From Mercurialis annua (taxonomy: Eukaryota > Streptophyta > Magnoliopsida > Malpighiales > Euphorbiaceae), in NCBI RefSeq assembly GCF_937616625.2, contig NC_065571.1:31202879-31266878 (forward strand): DNA of 64,000 nt, given 5' to 3'. The stretch's first letter is position 1. Each line of letters opens with the position of its first letter. The translations under genes were made by a program, and so were the position numbers. Below, piece by piece: positions 36,101 to 46,784 of this stretch. The notes under the pieces were generated by a model. It was not told the origin of the DNA. It saw only the letters and a program-made list of their open reading frames with translations, and made no database searches.

Positions 36101-38707
36101 CACAGATGAAATCGCGCCGTCGTCTTCCCGAGAACCTGTATGGGATTCGTAAACAGGAAAAGATCTCTTGCTCCTGACTCTTGACCTAGCTCTATTACGA
36201 GCGCTATGATGATATTCTATTACTATCCTCTATACTCATAAGGAAAAAAATAGATTATATACCGTATAACCCTACATTATAATCTTATCTATAGCCCTCC
36301 ATTGGAGGATATCTTGTTATGAAGGCTGATGAAAATGCCACTACTGTTACACTAGTTGTAGAGGCTAGAAAGCGGCAGACTCCACTCCAATAGGAACTTC
36401 CACTCAAACTGGATCTCCAAGCGCCTTAAAAAGAAATGGCTTAATCAAGAGAGAGAGAACCCCTTTTATTTTATAGGGATCAACTATATCCACTTTAAGT
36501 CGGTCTTACTTGGGTGAATTTCTAGGCTTATCTCATCTGCCAGCTCGCCTTCTTCTTTAACTAGTCTTTAGCATTCATATTTCTATGAACGAACTGTGGC
36601 ATTAACAAAGCATTAAGGGAGACCTTTCCTAGTGCTAATCTAATCACATTTCTTTCGCTCTTTCTGGCTCCCGTGAGCACTTTTCTTTTTCAATTTATTT
36701 CGTTATCCGGGTTCTAATTAAGAAGTAAATTGCCGGGTGGTGAGCCCTAGCGAAGCGACCAGTAATTCTGTCTATGTTTTGTTTGCTGGTTCCCGGGTCT
36801 CCGGAGGGGAAAGATTCTAGATAGAAGGCCGGACCCTGAAATCCATTTTACTGAGTGATCAAATTGTAACCAATGAGGTGAGACTTAGCCTGACTCGGAG
36901 CTAGTGCCCCTCTACCTATGGGGTTATTGATGAACAGAAATATATCTTGCCCGCATCACTTTCATCTTGCCCTTTCACTCGCATGCTTCCTAGCCGTCGC
37001 TGTCAGCTGACTCGCTCCGTACATTCCGCTCTCGCTCTCTCTGGGGATTCTTCTCTTCCAGCCCTTGCCACTTCTACTTCTCTAAGAACTATCACAAGCT
37101 CCATGTCGAGTGTGAAATTGGATTGGGTTAATCTTTCTCTGCAACTGGAGGAGAGTCCTTTTTTTTCACATCCTCATCTAGTTACTCGGGTTTATTCTCC
37201 TTTGGACCAAAGACCTGGGGTAAGACGTAGTTTACCGCTCCCTTTGGAAGAAGACTTCAGAAATAAACTGGAGGACCACCTTCTTTGATAGATCATCATC
37301 TCCATCATCTTCATCTTCCTTCCCGCAGTTTTCCTTCTTATTAGGATTCTTCCGTACTTTCCATTTCTTTGCTTCTTCCTAGAGATGAGGTCTTGCTAAT
37401 CCCCCCCCCCCCTCCTAACAGCTTTCATGGAATAATAGGCGCTTAGGCTTTTTTGATAGCCTCTAGATTTAGATCGACATTGCCTGCCTGGGTTGAACCA
37501 TAAATCATTGAAGAACCTATTCTGGAGTCATCAATAGAATATCTAGGGCTTATGGATCCAAAACCTATTTCTTTTCCATTTCCAGACCTAAGATGTGATG
37601 CTTTGGTTTGAAAACCAATAGTATAGATGAAGGGATAGCCCATTCCAGTTCCATATCTGGATCCGGAACCATGAATAAATAAGGGCAGCATATGATGGGG
37701 CTTCTCTAGAATAAGATCTCATAGGGGATCTCGAGGTTGAAGATGAAGATCCATATGCATGTACGTACATATCGATGATCTAATTGATCTGGGACCCGAG
37801 GCACAGTAATCAGAGACGTAGAGCATATTATGTTGGAAGGTGCTTATAAAAGACCAACCAAAGGCCTGTCATAGTATCCCCAAGTATCTTGGGGGTGGAG
37901 CCTATTCTATGAGTACCTCGGGAGGGGGAGGGGGGGTAAACATATGGATTACTCTTTTTGTACATTGACCCGGCGTAGAAAATGGAAGTGCGCTTCAGCA
38001 CACGTAGGATTGAAAGCTGTAATTTTCTGGACATAGAATGGGAGAAATGGAAATGTGCCATTATCAAGCCTATCTTGATGAACCACAAGTGAGAAGGGTA
38101 AGTTCAAAGAAAGACTGAAAAGAGATAGATAGTCAGTCAAGTAGTTAGCATATTAGGGATAAAAACCTTTTAGAGTGGATAGCCCGTTGTTCAGTGACCA
38201 AGGAAGCAAGATTCACGTAGAAAGACTAGCACTATTACAGGAGCTCTTATGAAATCTATCTTTTCTATTTCAGAATGTAAGACTTGTTGCACTCTAGACT
38301 TTATAAGATAAGCATTTATACGTTATTGTAAACCCGAAGTCTCTTCCTTGAACCGCATTCTCCTATTTCAAATAAGGCCTGAACGGTAGCGCATAAAAGC
38401 CTTGGAACGGCTGCCGCGCCTGATTCAACTTACCATTATTAGGCCTTCTTTTTCTTCGCATTACCATAGTTCCTTAATCAAAATAGTCATAGGTGAAGCG
38501 GAGCTAGAAAACCTTCAGTCCGTAGCTCCAGTTCTCAAAGATTCTTCCCCTTACTCAGAGTTCTTGTTAGCCCACTTGCCCGAGCACACTCTCAACTTAT
38601 AGATGTGCCAATATCTCCTTCCCCAACAAGAACAGATAAAGCAAGAGACCACGAACACCATCTGCAGCACTTAAGACACCTGAGCAAGAGCATGCTGCCT
38701 CAAAAAA
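33191..38707. other. Long gene-poor stretch
   Basis: No recognised gene. Unassigned frames include 33485-33730 (+, lysine-rich), 36947-37288 (+, 113 codons, serine/leucine-rich) and 37443-37691 (-). A poly-C run lies at about 37400-37411 and a G-rich run at about 37921-37936. A 46-bp direct repeat pair is listed separately. Confidence 0.45.
35726..35825. repeat. Direct repeat pair, 46 bp each
   Basis: Units 35726-35771 and 35780-35825 both begin tctacacggtacttac and end tcttgaa, with two base differences and an 8-base spacer. This is a recent-looking local duplication. Confidence 0.95.
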
Positions 38708-38901
38708 ACGATCGGGCAGAAGGTTTTCCCTCTGTCACCACTTTGTAGTGTGGTGTGCGCAGTTGAGGAGGAAAACCCAGGGCGTCGTTTTCGGGATTAC
38801 GCCCTCCTTGGTGACAACATCGTCATTGGGCTGTAGCTGCACGTTATCGTGAGTGGCTCAATGACTTGGGGGTCAAAATATATGATTCTAAACGCTACTC
38901 C
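38708..38901 (+). pseudogene. Mitovirus RNA-dependent RNA polymerase relic (fragment 2)
   Basis: Mitoviruses are capsidless RNA viruses with a single RdRp gene, and fragments are known in plant mitochondrial and nuclear genomes. This stretch shows a block like the region after motif B (HHFVVWCAVEEENPG) and then the motif C strand, read as YALLGDN at about 38801-38821, where the family has GDD. One frameshift just after this separates it from the downstream helix region, which is legible in another frame (AVAARYREWLNDLGVKIYDS). It stops abruptly at 38901, where the LTR begins. It does not overlap in sequence with the fragment at 48-49.8 kb as a direct copy: the residues differ, so the two are separate relics. 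Confidence 0.78.
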
Positions 38902-41270
38902 TGTCAGATCCCGCCTACTTAGCATGAGATTTGACGGATATTTAAATTATCTTCAATACCAAATTTTGATCGTATAACATATTATGGAAATAATTAAGCA
39001 TAAATATATGAAAAACCTTAATACAACATTTTATTTAAACATTGTATGTAAACTACATATTGTTATACATTTTTATGCATATGTTTCAATATATATATAT
39101 ATGTATAAATAAGTTTATTCTAAACCAAAACATCAAGGCATCTCAAAGCTCGGAGATGTGGCCAACCTCTATGTCTCAAGCCCAAACTCTAAGCCCAACT
39201 CTTGTACTATAGAATTCCCTGCTAACTGAAAACATTTTTAGAACATCTAAAATGAGCGAAAGCTCAGTGAATAGACATAACAAGCATAAAACATTTATGT
39301 ACTTAAAATATGTATATCGTATAATATTGGTTACTAGAAAATAATTAAGTACAACGCTGAATACTTGTTAAATCCAACATGGAAGCATTTGCAAATATAA
39401 ACGATATCAAAACAATTTCACTTTAAATATGAAACGTAGTTTGTATTAATCATCAACTATAACAGTGATATATTATCCTATAACAATAATATAGACCTTA
39501 GACCTGTAATCAGGATCACAACACTTATCTACAGTCTAACCAACATATCTAGGCACACTTGACGGCTAACCCTTCTTCATCATTAGCACGGCTCAGCCCT
39601 TCTCCCTTCACTGACCATCAATCAAGTGCCCTGTGTCAAATGCGCATAGACACTCACAATATCTCACATGTGCATATCACTAACTCAACACATAACCAGG
39701 TGCATATCACAACTCAGCACCTCTCAAATATGTACCATTACAGGGTAGGCATATCCTATAAAAATAAATCTCAATTCATTTCATCAAAACGCAATACAAT
39801 TCAATAGTAAAATCATCTCAAATTCTCATTCAAAACTTAACCAAATAATATAGACCTTAGACCTGTAATCAGGATCACAACACTTATCTACAGTCTAACC
39901 AACATATATAGGCATAACATTTTCATAAACAATAAGTCAATATATCAAAAGGATAATATGTCAACCATAATCAAATCAACATATTGATTTAAATCAACAT
40001 ATGTTTCATTTAAAAACAACATTTCATAATGTATCATTTAAAATTCAAAGAAACATTTTATCGGACACTTTTCGTGGAATATCAAAACAACCATTTAACC
40101 GTTTAAAACACAAGATCCTTGACACATTGAATATCAAAATAGCAAATTTATGTCAGTAGCAAGGGCTAGTATATCTACTCACCACACAACAACCAAAACT
40201 AGTCCAAAATATCGACAAAAGTTGTTTACTTTCTACTTCCACCATCGTCGCCAAAACGAGCACCTAAATGAGTAATGTAAATCACAAAACACCATCACAA
40301 TCACAAATACATACTTATAAAGATATCAAATACTTATTTGACCTAAATTCAGATCCTAAAAATGGATTTCTATATGGTTTATGCATGATTATGAACATGG
40401 CAACAAATCTGCCTTAGTAGGCAGAACATTAAGCTTCTAATCAAACATGTCCTGTGATTAGTCTACATATAATTTTAACAAACCTTTCGGTGAAGTTTTA
40501 GTTCTTTGAGTGTAGAATCCAAATAAAAAGGAATTTCATAATTTCAATATCTAAGCAATGAGTTATATCAGTTTGAGTGAGGTCAGGTCAAACAGCTTTC
40601 ACAATTGAAGGAATAAACGTTCGCGGTCGTTTTCGATATCAAAACAACAGATTCAGATCAAACTCGAACAAAAGTTGTAGTAGACACTCTAAAGTTTTCT
40701 GTGAAATCAAGAATTACTCAATTGGGAGTTATATAACTCGACTTATATGCAAAATACAGAAGCTATAATTTCTGTCACCAAACAGAACAAAGCAACAAAG
40801 AGGTAACTATAACTCAAAGCTTAAATAGATGAAAGAACTTACCAATTCTGCTTTCCAACACCTTTTAATGACTTAGAACATGAAGGATTAAGATTTAGGT
40901 TTCTGAAATTGAGTTAGGAATGGAGGATTTCGAATTTTCTCTCTTGGTTATAATACTTATCAAATTACAATTACATAAGGGTACATAGCCTAGTTTTGAC
41001 ACATAATTAACTTTAAGGTTATAATTGACATTTTGTTTTAACATGATAACTCCAAGAGAACAAATGAATATTAAGTCCTTCATGTTTTCTTTTATTCCAC
41101 CTTTAGTCCCTAACATTTTATTGTTTTCATTCGAATTAGTTTAATTAACTTATCGTCTCCTAATAATTTTCAAACTAATCGATTGACATGCTAAATAAAC
41201 TCTAATATTTTAATGCATGATAATTAATATTTAATAATGTATAATCTACCATTAGAGTACGTGTGTGACA
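38902..41270 (-). repeat. 3' LTR of the Tekay-like element
   Basis: Runs from TGTCAGATCCC to GTGTGACA, about 2.37 kb, with inverted terminal bases TGTCA/TGACA. The polypurine tract abuts its right edge. Its first bases are repeated at 45417-45665. Confidence 0.88.
39485..39907. repeat. 64-bp direct repeat inside the LTR
   Basis: 39485-39548 and 39844-39907 share 64 bases beginning aataatatagaccttag and ending ccaacatat. No difference was seen by eye. Confidence 0.93.
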
Positions 41271-41287
41271 ATTCTCCCCACCTTAGG
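41271..41287 (-). promoter_or_regulatory. Polypurine tract of the retrotransposon
   Basis: In element sense the bases before the LTR read CCTAAGGTGGGGAGAAT, the usual plus-strand primer of Tekay-type elements, directly followed by TGTCA. Confidence 0.82.
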
Positions 41288-41309
41288 AAATTTCTTCCTC
41301 GAAATTAAG

Positions 41310-41930
41310 CTAGAATAGATGAGGGTATCGACTTCTCATATCCTCCTCTCGTTCCCAAGTATCTTCCTCACTTCCGTGATGTTTTCACAATAGTTTTACT
41401 AAAGGATAACCTTATTTCTTAACTCTTTATATTCCTTTGCTAAAATAGTAACTAGTTCTTCTTCATATGATAAATCATCCTTTAGCATTGTAGGTTGAAC
41501 TAGTAAGACGTGATTAGGATCACTCATGTATCTTTGTAGCATTGAAATATGAAAGGCGTTATGAATCTGTGATAACTTTGGAGGTAAGGCTAACCTATAA
41601 GCTATTGGACCAATTTTCTCAATTACTTCATATGGACCAATGAACCTTGGACTTAGTTTTCCTCGCTTATCAAATCTTGATATCCTTTTCCATGGTGAGA
41701 TCTTGAGAAACACATTATCACCCACACTATGCTCAATCGGCTTCCTCCAAAACAGCATAGCTCTCTTATCTATCTTGGGACTCCTTGAGTCGATCTCCGA
41801 TCAACTATACTTTTTCTTTTGTGATTTGAACAATTTCAGGACCAACAAGCGGACGTTTCCCAACTTCATCCTTACAAATTGGAGTTATGCACTTTCTACC
41901 ATATAATGCCTCATATGGATCTAGAATGAA
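41310..41930 (-). pseudogene. Retrotransposon integrase C-terminus and chromodomain relic
   Basis: The open segment 41758-41399 reads PIEHSVGDNVFLKISPWK, then GKLSPRFIGPYEVIEKIGP and YRLALPPKLSQIHNAFHIS, the GPY/F module of chromovirus integrase. Upstream, 'ALYGR.C'- and 'W.EVG'-like blocks are visible in broken frames to about 41930. Downstream, after a frame change, the chromodomain end reads EDTWEREEDMRSRYPHLF with a stop at 41310-41312. This places the element in the chromodomain-bearing Tekay group. Confidence 0.88.
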
Positions 41931-44869
41931 AGATGTTGTCGTAAGTCAATTCCATTAATGGTATGTATTTGTCCTTACTACCGTAAACTTCTATTGCACA
42001 TATTCGTAAGATATCCTCCAATGTCTGAATTGTCCTTATTAACACATATCATCCTTGCTTATGATTCCAATCATAAGTGTCATAACATCTTAATTTACTC
42101 GCACTTCAACTTAATCACCAGTTGTTGATAATCTCTATTGCTCGTATTACCAACTTTTCCACTTTCTACTTCCCTTTATCCATTTGATCTCCTTTTATTT
42201 ACGTGGCTTTTACATTACTCTTTACCTGACATCTTTTAGTGCACACTTCTCATTTTACCTTACACAACCTCACTTTTCCTTCCATTTATAACAATCCTTT
42301 TCACATACTATCATTTATCATTCACATCTTCTCAATTCTAACAAAAAAAAAACGATACTTTTACCATCAGAAATTTACCACCTTATACTAGACTTCTTTC
42401 TCGAGGAAATTAGATCATTTTTGAGCTAAGAATCCGTTCAACGTTTCTGCATCACGTGTGAGATTATTCAACGATTTCTTACTCAACATGTTTCCTATAA
42501 CATCTACTTTTCCAAAATACAATTATAGTGTAATCTTAACTTTAAATTGATTGAAGTCAAACTTCTATCTTGAGATTCAATTAAATTGGTCTCGTGAAAA
42601 TCTCACTGTTTACATCATACAATCAATGTCTCCACTTGGTGTACATTACTTCCAACTCATGACCTTTACTATTAGAGAAATTATATTCATATCTCAATCA
42701 CTTTTAGCTTAATCCCATTTTCCATTTGATTCTCATTCCCACCACAACAATCCTTAATTCCTTGTCCATCACTTTCAATAACTCCAATGTTAACTCTCAT
42801 TCACATTCTCCATTTACTTTTCGAATCTCATACTTACATACTCCTTTTCCCTTGTATCACAACATCCTTATCTTTACTTGTCACCTTTTATTTTTAATCA
42901 CCTTTTTCTTACTATGTACCTTCACTTGTCTGTCCTTATATTTATATTCCTTTAAGTAAATCATGAATTTCTTTCATGATCAATACAGAAGACTTATTAA
43001 TTATCTTGAATATTAGCCACTTTCGATACTCATTTACGTTAATCCTTTATTCACCTCCGGTTTTTTTTACTGCTTTTCCATATCATCATCTCTCGTATTA
43101 GATGGAATTTCAATTTAGTATTAGCATCATATTTCACAACCAATGCAACTTACTTGATACTACTTCACTTTGTATGATAGGGCTGTCCTATACAATCGAT
43201 TTCTAACTCTTATTCGATGTATTTCTGCATCTCATATCACGCTGCTCTATCTTTAGTGCAACATCGCGTTAGCGTACTCTTAATCAATCTACACGCTCGA
43301 TCCGCCTTATAATACTTTTATCTCAAAGGATACATATGTCTTACATTATTGGTATCATCATCTAGAATACCTGATAACACTACTCTATCGTTATTAAATT
43401 TCTACTCGGGTAGAAATCAAAATATTCATTAAGAATTACTTCTTATAACCTGAGTAGCAGAACCTACTTGAATTCTTCGACTCACGGTCAATGCTTATAT
43501 CTCGAACCTCTTCCGATACTACAGAGTTATGTCCAGCCATACTTATTAAGAACTCAAATTCACTTTAAAACATAGGGCGTCCCCTTTTTCTTTTAAGAAA
43601 TTTCACTATTTGAAATAAAAGAAAATTTTGTTTAAAATTTTATTTCCTTGTGCGCACAATGTTTTTAAATAAACTCTTTTGAAAATACTTTAACACTTCT
43701 TTAATAAGTTGCTTTAGACATTTTCAACTCTGTAGAAATCGTTCTTTGCTGTCTTCTTTCGTTGATCATTACGATGTCAACGATAACGCCTCGATCACTA
43801 TCATTGTATATCATCTATCATCTTATACTTTATGTAAATAAAACTCAGTAGTTCTACTGTAACTGAATAACATATACGATCATATTCTACTCCATCAAAT
43901 CATATTTAAACACTAAATTTAAAAATACCTCAAAACATGCGGGTCTACACCACTTCGATAAGATCCACTTATTCACTTGAACTAATTTCCACATCACTTA
44001 ATATCCTTAATATCCTCGTAAGGTTTAATCCACGATTTTCTACCCTTCTAGCTCGTATCTTATTAAAGAATCATTATGGGGTTGGTCGACATATGTAAAT
44101 CCATACTCTAGATGTACTAACTATCCACCGTAAATGACTAAAGATGAAGAATAGATTCATGTAGATGTGCTGATACAAATCCGTCTACTCGAGATCTAAC
44201 TCTCTAATGCATCTAATGTTGATCAACCTAACATCATACTTCATTTCAGAAATATACCCATCAAATATCATATCTCATTGGTGTACTTGAACACTAACAC
44301 TTCATATCTCATAAATGTCTCTAACTGTTCTCGCTGAACACCTATTATATGGTTTCTTATTTATTCAATTTAAATCAATCTTCTCATAACATGCCTCATA
44401 GAGTAAATCTATATGCTAAGCATACTATTAGCACTTATCCACCGCCCAACTTGGTCCAAGAACTTATTCTCACAAACATTTTGTGGTTCATGTTCTACCA
44501 ATTACTCCAATACTTTCTCTTTTCCTACTAGGTACCTTATTCTTTTAATATCCTATTTGAACTCTTTTCCTTGTTCAAATCACACTTCATTTTATTTGCA
44601 TTGGCCGAAACCTCATTATTATCCTTGCTAGGAACATTCTCTAGCTCATATTATTTCTCCTACCCATTTCCTCACCACGTACTAGCATCTTCGGGAAGTA
44701 AAACTAATCGATCACAATTAATCATATATTCTGACATTGCTAACAATCAATCATAACATACTCCTCACTAACATGCTACCTTGCTTTAGAGCAATGAACT
44801 CGTTATGCTTCTCAGATTTATATGCTTAAGTCAAGTACTCCCTACATAACTATATTTTGAACTGTTCCT
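41931..44869 (-). other. Retrotransposon interior without recognisable pol domains
   Basis: These 2.9 kb lie between integrase and gag, where RNase H, RT and protease are expected, yet I find none of their motifs. The plus strand is strikingly poor in G and rich in C and T (purine-rich in element sense). Several short pyrimidine-rich frames are open by composition only. Confidence 0.55.
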
Positions 44870-45324
44870 ACGTCAAGAGATCACCATATAAACCATGTAT
44901 CAGCAGAATCATATAGTAGACCATACACATTGCTGAATTTTTGCGGTTCTCTCTACTCTATGGTGTTGAATGCCTTTTTTGTAGCCTAAAGCCATTTATC
45001 TACGTCCTTAGAATCTATCATACCATGAAAGTTAACTGCTCCACATTTCTTTGCATGCTCACTAATATCTTCAGGTTTTCTCCTTTATTCTTGAGCATTC
45101 AAAATAGCAACAATGGTATTGGCTAAAATAGCATGATTGAGTTGTAAGATCAGGACAACATGCGATTCAGGACGTACTAGTTTATTATCTACATGAGCCC
45201 TAGCCTCAGACTCTACTTCCTGATCACTACTACCCCTAGACTGTGCCTCAACCTCTATATTATTACCATGTTTGCCAACAATCTCAAGTTGAGAAACCCT
45301 ATCTCCATGACCTTGAGCTTCCAT
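44870..45324 (-). pseudogene. Retrotransposon gag N-terminal relic
   Basis: Starting at ATG 45324, the frame MEAQGHGDRVSQLEIVGKH runs to 45085, with polar, acidic sequence typical of gag N-termini. Further left, broken frames show the 'F.G..D...A..WL..IE' type block of the capsid domain. The start lies 77 bases downstream (in element sense) of the primer-binding site. Confidence 0.65.
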
Positions 45325-45400
45325 GGTCCTATAATCAAAATTAAATAAAATAAAATATCAAAAACCAAAAGTAAAGAGTCTACATGACCATCAAATCGAA

Positions 45401-45412
45401 GCTCTGATACCA
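45401..45412 (-). promoter_or_regulatory. Primer-binding site complementary to initiator tRNA-Met
   Basis: Element-sense TGGTATCAGAGC, all 12 bases matching the common plant initiator-Met PBS, four bases after the LTR end. Confidence 0.92.
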
Positions 45413-45416
45413 AAAT

Positions 45417-45665
45417 TGTCAGACCCCGCCGTACTTAGCAAAAGATTTGACATTTATTTAAAATATCTTTAATACCAAATTTTGATCGTATAACGTATTA
45501 TGTAAATAATTAAGCATGAATATATGAAAAACCTTAATACAACATTTTATTTAAACATTGTATGTAAACTACATATTGTTATATACTTTTATACATATGT
45601 TTCAATATATATGTGTATAAATAAGTTTATTTTAAACCAAAACATCAAGACATCTCAAACCTCGG
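45417..45665 (-). repeat. Truncated 5' LTR (U5-side end only)
   Basis: Aligns with 38902 onward (TGTCAGA.CCCGCC), with many substitutions, and loses similarity after 'ctcgg' at 45665. Most of the LTR is missing. Confidence 0.88.
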
Positions 45666-45975
45666 TGTAGAGCCCGGTCAAGGCGACCTTATTAAAGAGA
45701 ACATTCGGGACATAAAAACCTATGGTAATCTTGTCCTTAATTGCTGAATCTAATGGAGGTTTCAATCCGATAAATCAACCGTCATTTTCAGGTAAATGAG
45801 ACTTCGACGTAGATGATGGATGGGAACTCCTACTCTAACTATAGTTGCAATCTCTAAGTAGGATTTTCAATCAGCTATCCCTTTTCTTTCCCTAGCGAGT
45901 GAAGTGCACCATAAGCTATAATGGCGAGCTATATGAATAAATTCCGTGAGCAGCGATTGAACTGAGCGTTTCAAG

Positions 45976-46051
45976 TGCATCCAGCAAGAATCGAACCTAC
46001 GAATTTCCCCCTTTTTCAGGTTGGGCGCTTTAACCATTCAGCCATGGACGC
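45976..46051 (-). ncRNA. tRNA-like t-element at the 3' end of ccmC
   Basis: The minus-strand sequence folds with a 7-bp acceptor (GCGTCCA/TGGATGC), a D-arm (GCTG..GC) and a 5-bp T-stem around TTCGATT, but the anticodon arm (CCCAACCTGAAAAAGGGGG) does not form a normal stem and loop. It resembles plastid trnI-CAU in the arms. The ccmC stop codon lies inside its 5' strand. Known biology: in Arabidopsis a tRNA-like 't-element' at the ccmC 3' end helps define the mRNA end through tRNA-processing enzymes. This is the most sensible reading; an alternative is a decayed trnI-CAU. Confidence 0.7.
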
Positions 46052-46784
46052 AAAGAGACTCAGCGAGTGGACTAGGTTTTGGTATTCCTTCTCGAGCTTC
46101 TATTTCTTCCGTTAAAGGAGATTCGAGAAAAGATGGTATATGAAGACGTGTTTCTAGAACAAACAAGATACGGGTTGAGAAGGGGGATTGGAATGGGCAT
46201 AGAAGCATGTATTGATGTACCAGATCGGCTAATGCTCCCAGGTTGATGCGATGTATTCACCAGTTGACTGAAGACTTGATTATTGGTATATCGATCGGTC
46301 AAGCACGGATTGAAATAGAAGCCAGTTCGACGGGAAGCTTTTGAAAACGCAGTGCACACAGGTAAATAAGGAACGAGATGAATACAGAGGCTAAACGAGC
46401 ATCCCACACCCAAAAGGTTCCCCACATAGGTCGTCCCCGAAACCCCCCAGTAACTAAGGTAAACAACGTAAAAAAAGCACCCATTTATTAATCGTAAAAA
46501 AAGCACCCGGTTCCGGAAGAGCGAAGAAAAAGGGGATGTTTTATTAATCGGAAAAAGAAAGTGTTGATAGCCGTAGCGATATAAACAAGAATACTCATCC
46601 GAGCCGCATGAACATGTACATACGGAATACGAGAATTTCCACCTTGTTGAAGATATAGTGGTTCTACCCGAAGACTTAAATGAATAGCCATCGCTGTTAA
46701 GAACAACTGAAATCCAATGAGAATTTGCGCATAACTTCTGGTCTTTGACATCAAAAAAGAAGGTTGTAATAACGAAACGGACAT
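46038..46784 (-). pseudogene. ccmC: ccmC pseudogene (cytochrome c maturation, heme handling)
   Basis: CcmC is an inner-membrane protein that handles heme for cytochrome c maturation. ATG at 46784 opens MSVSLLQPSFLMSKTRSYAQ, followed by SRIPYVHVHAARMSIL and LFLRSSGTG. There a local duplication of about 20 bases brings in two stop codons (46488-46510). The tryptophan-rich heme motif follows in the next open part (RGRPMWGTFWVWDARL). Another frameshift occurs after ASISIRA, and the end is legible as GSISRSGTSIH and TEE-type blocks in other frames. The stop is TGA at 46038-46040, inside the t-element. The His in VHAARM replaces the usual Pro. About 747 bases against roughly 250 codons normally. 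Dead gene. Confidence 0.93.

Larger units (their letters stand above)
38902..45665 (-). mobile_element. Degraded Ty3/gypsy LTR retrotransposon (chromovirus, Tekay-like), minus strand
   Basis: The parts read from right to left in element sense. A truncated 5' LTR end lies at 45417-45665, an initiator-Met primer-binding site at 45401-45412, a gag remnant ends near 44870, an integrase C-terminus with chromodomain lies at 41310-41930, a polypurine tract at 41271-41287, and a full 3' LTR at 38902-41270. LTR ends are TGTCA...TGACA. The first 240 or so bases of the two LTRs align with clear divergence, so the insertion is old. The 5' LTR is cut off at about 45665, where mitochondrial sequence begins. 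The interior is too short for a full gag-pol. Confidence 0.9.

Noticed and set aside
45976..46051. A functional tRNA-Ile(CAU) or tRNA-Phe
   Set aside because: The anticodon arm cannot form a proper 5-bp stem for either reading, and the ccmC stop codon lies within it. A t-element fits better.
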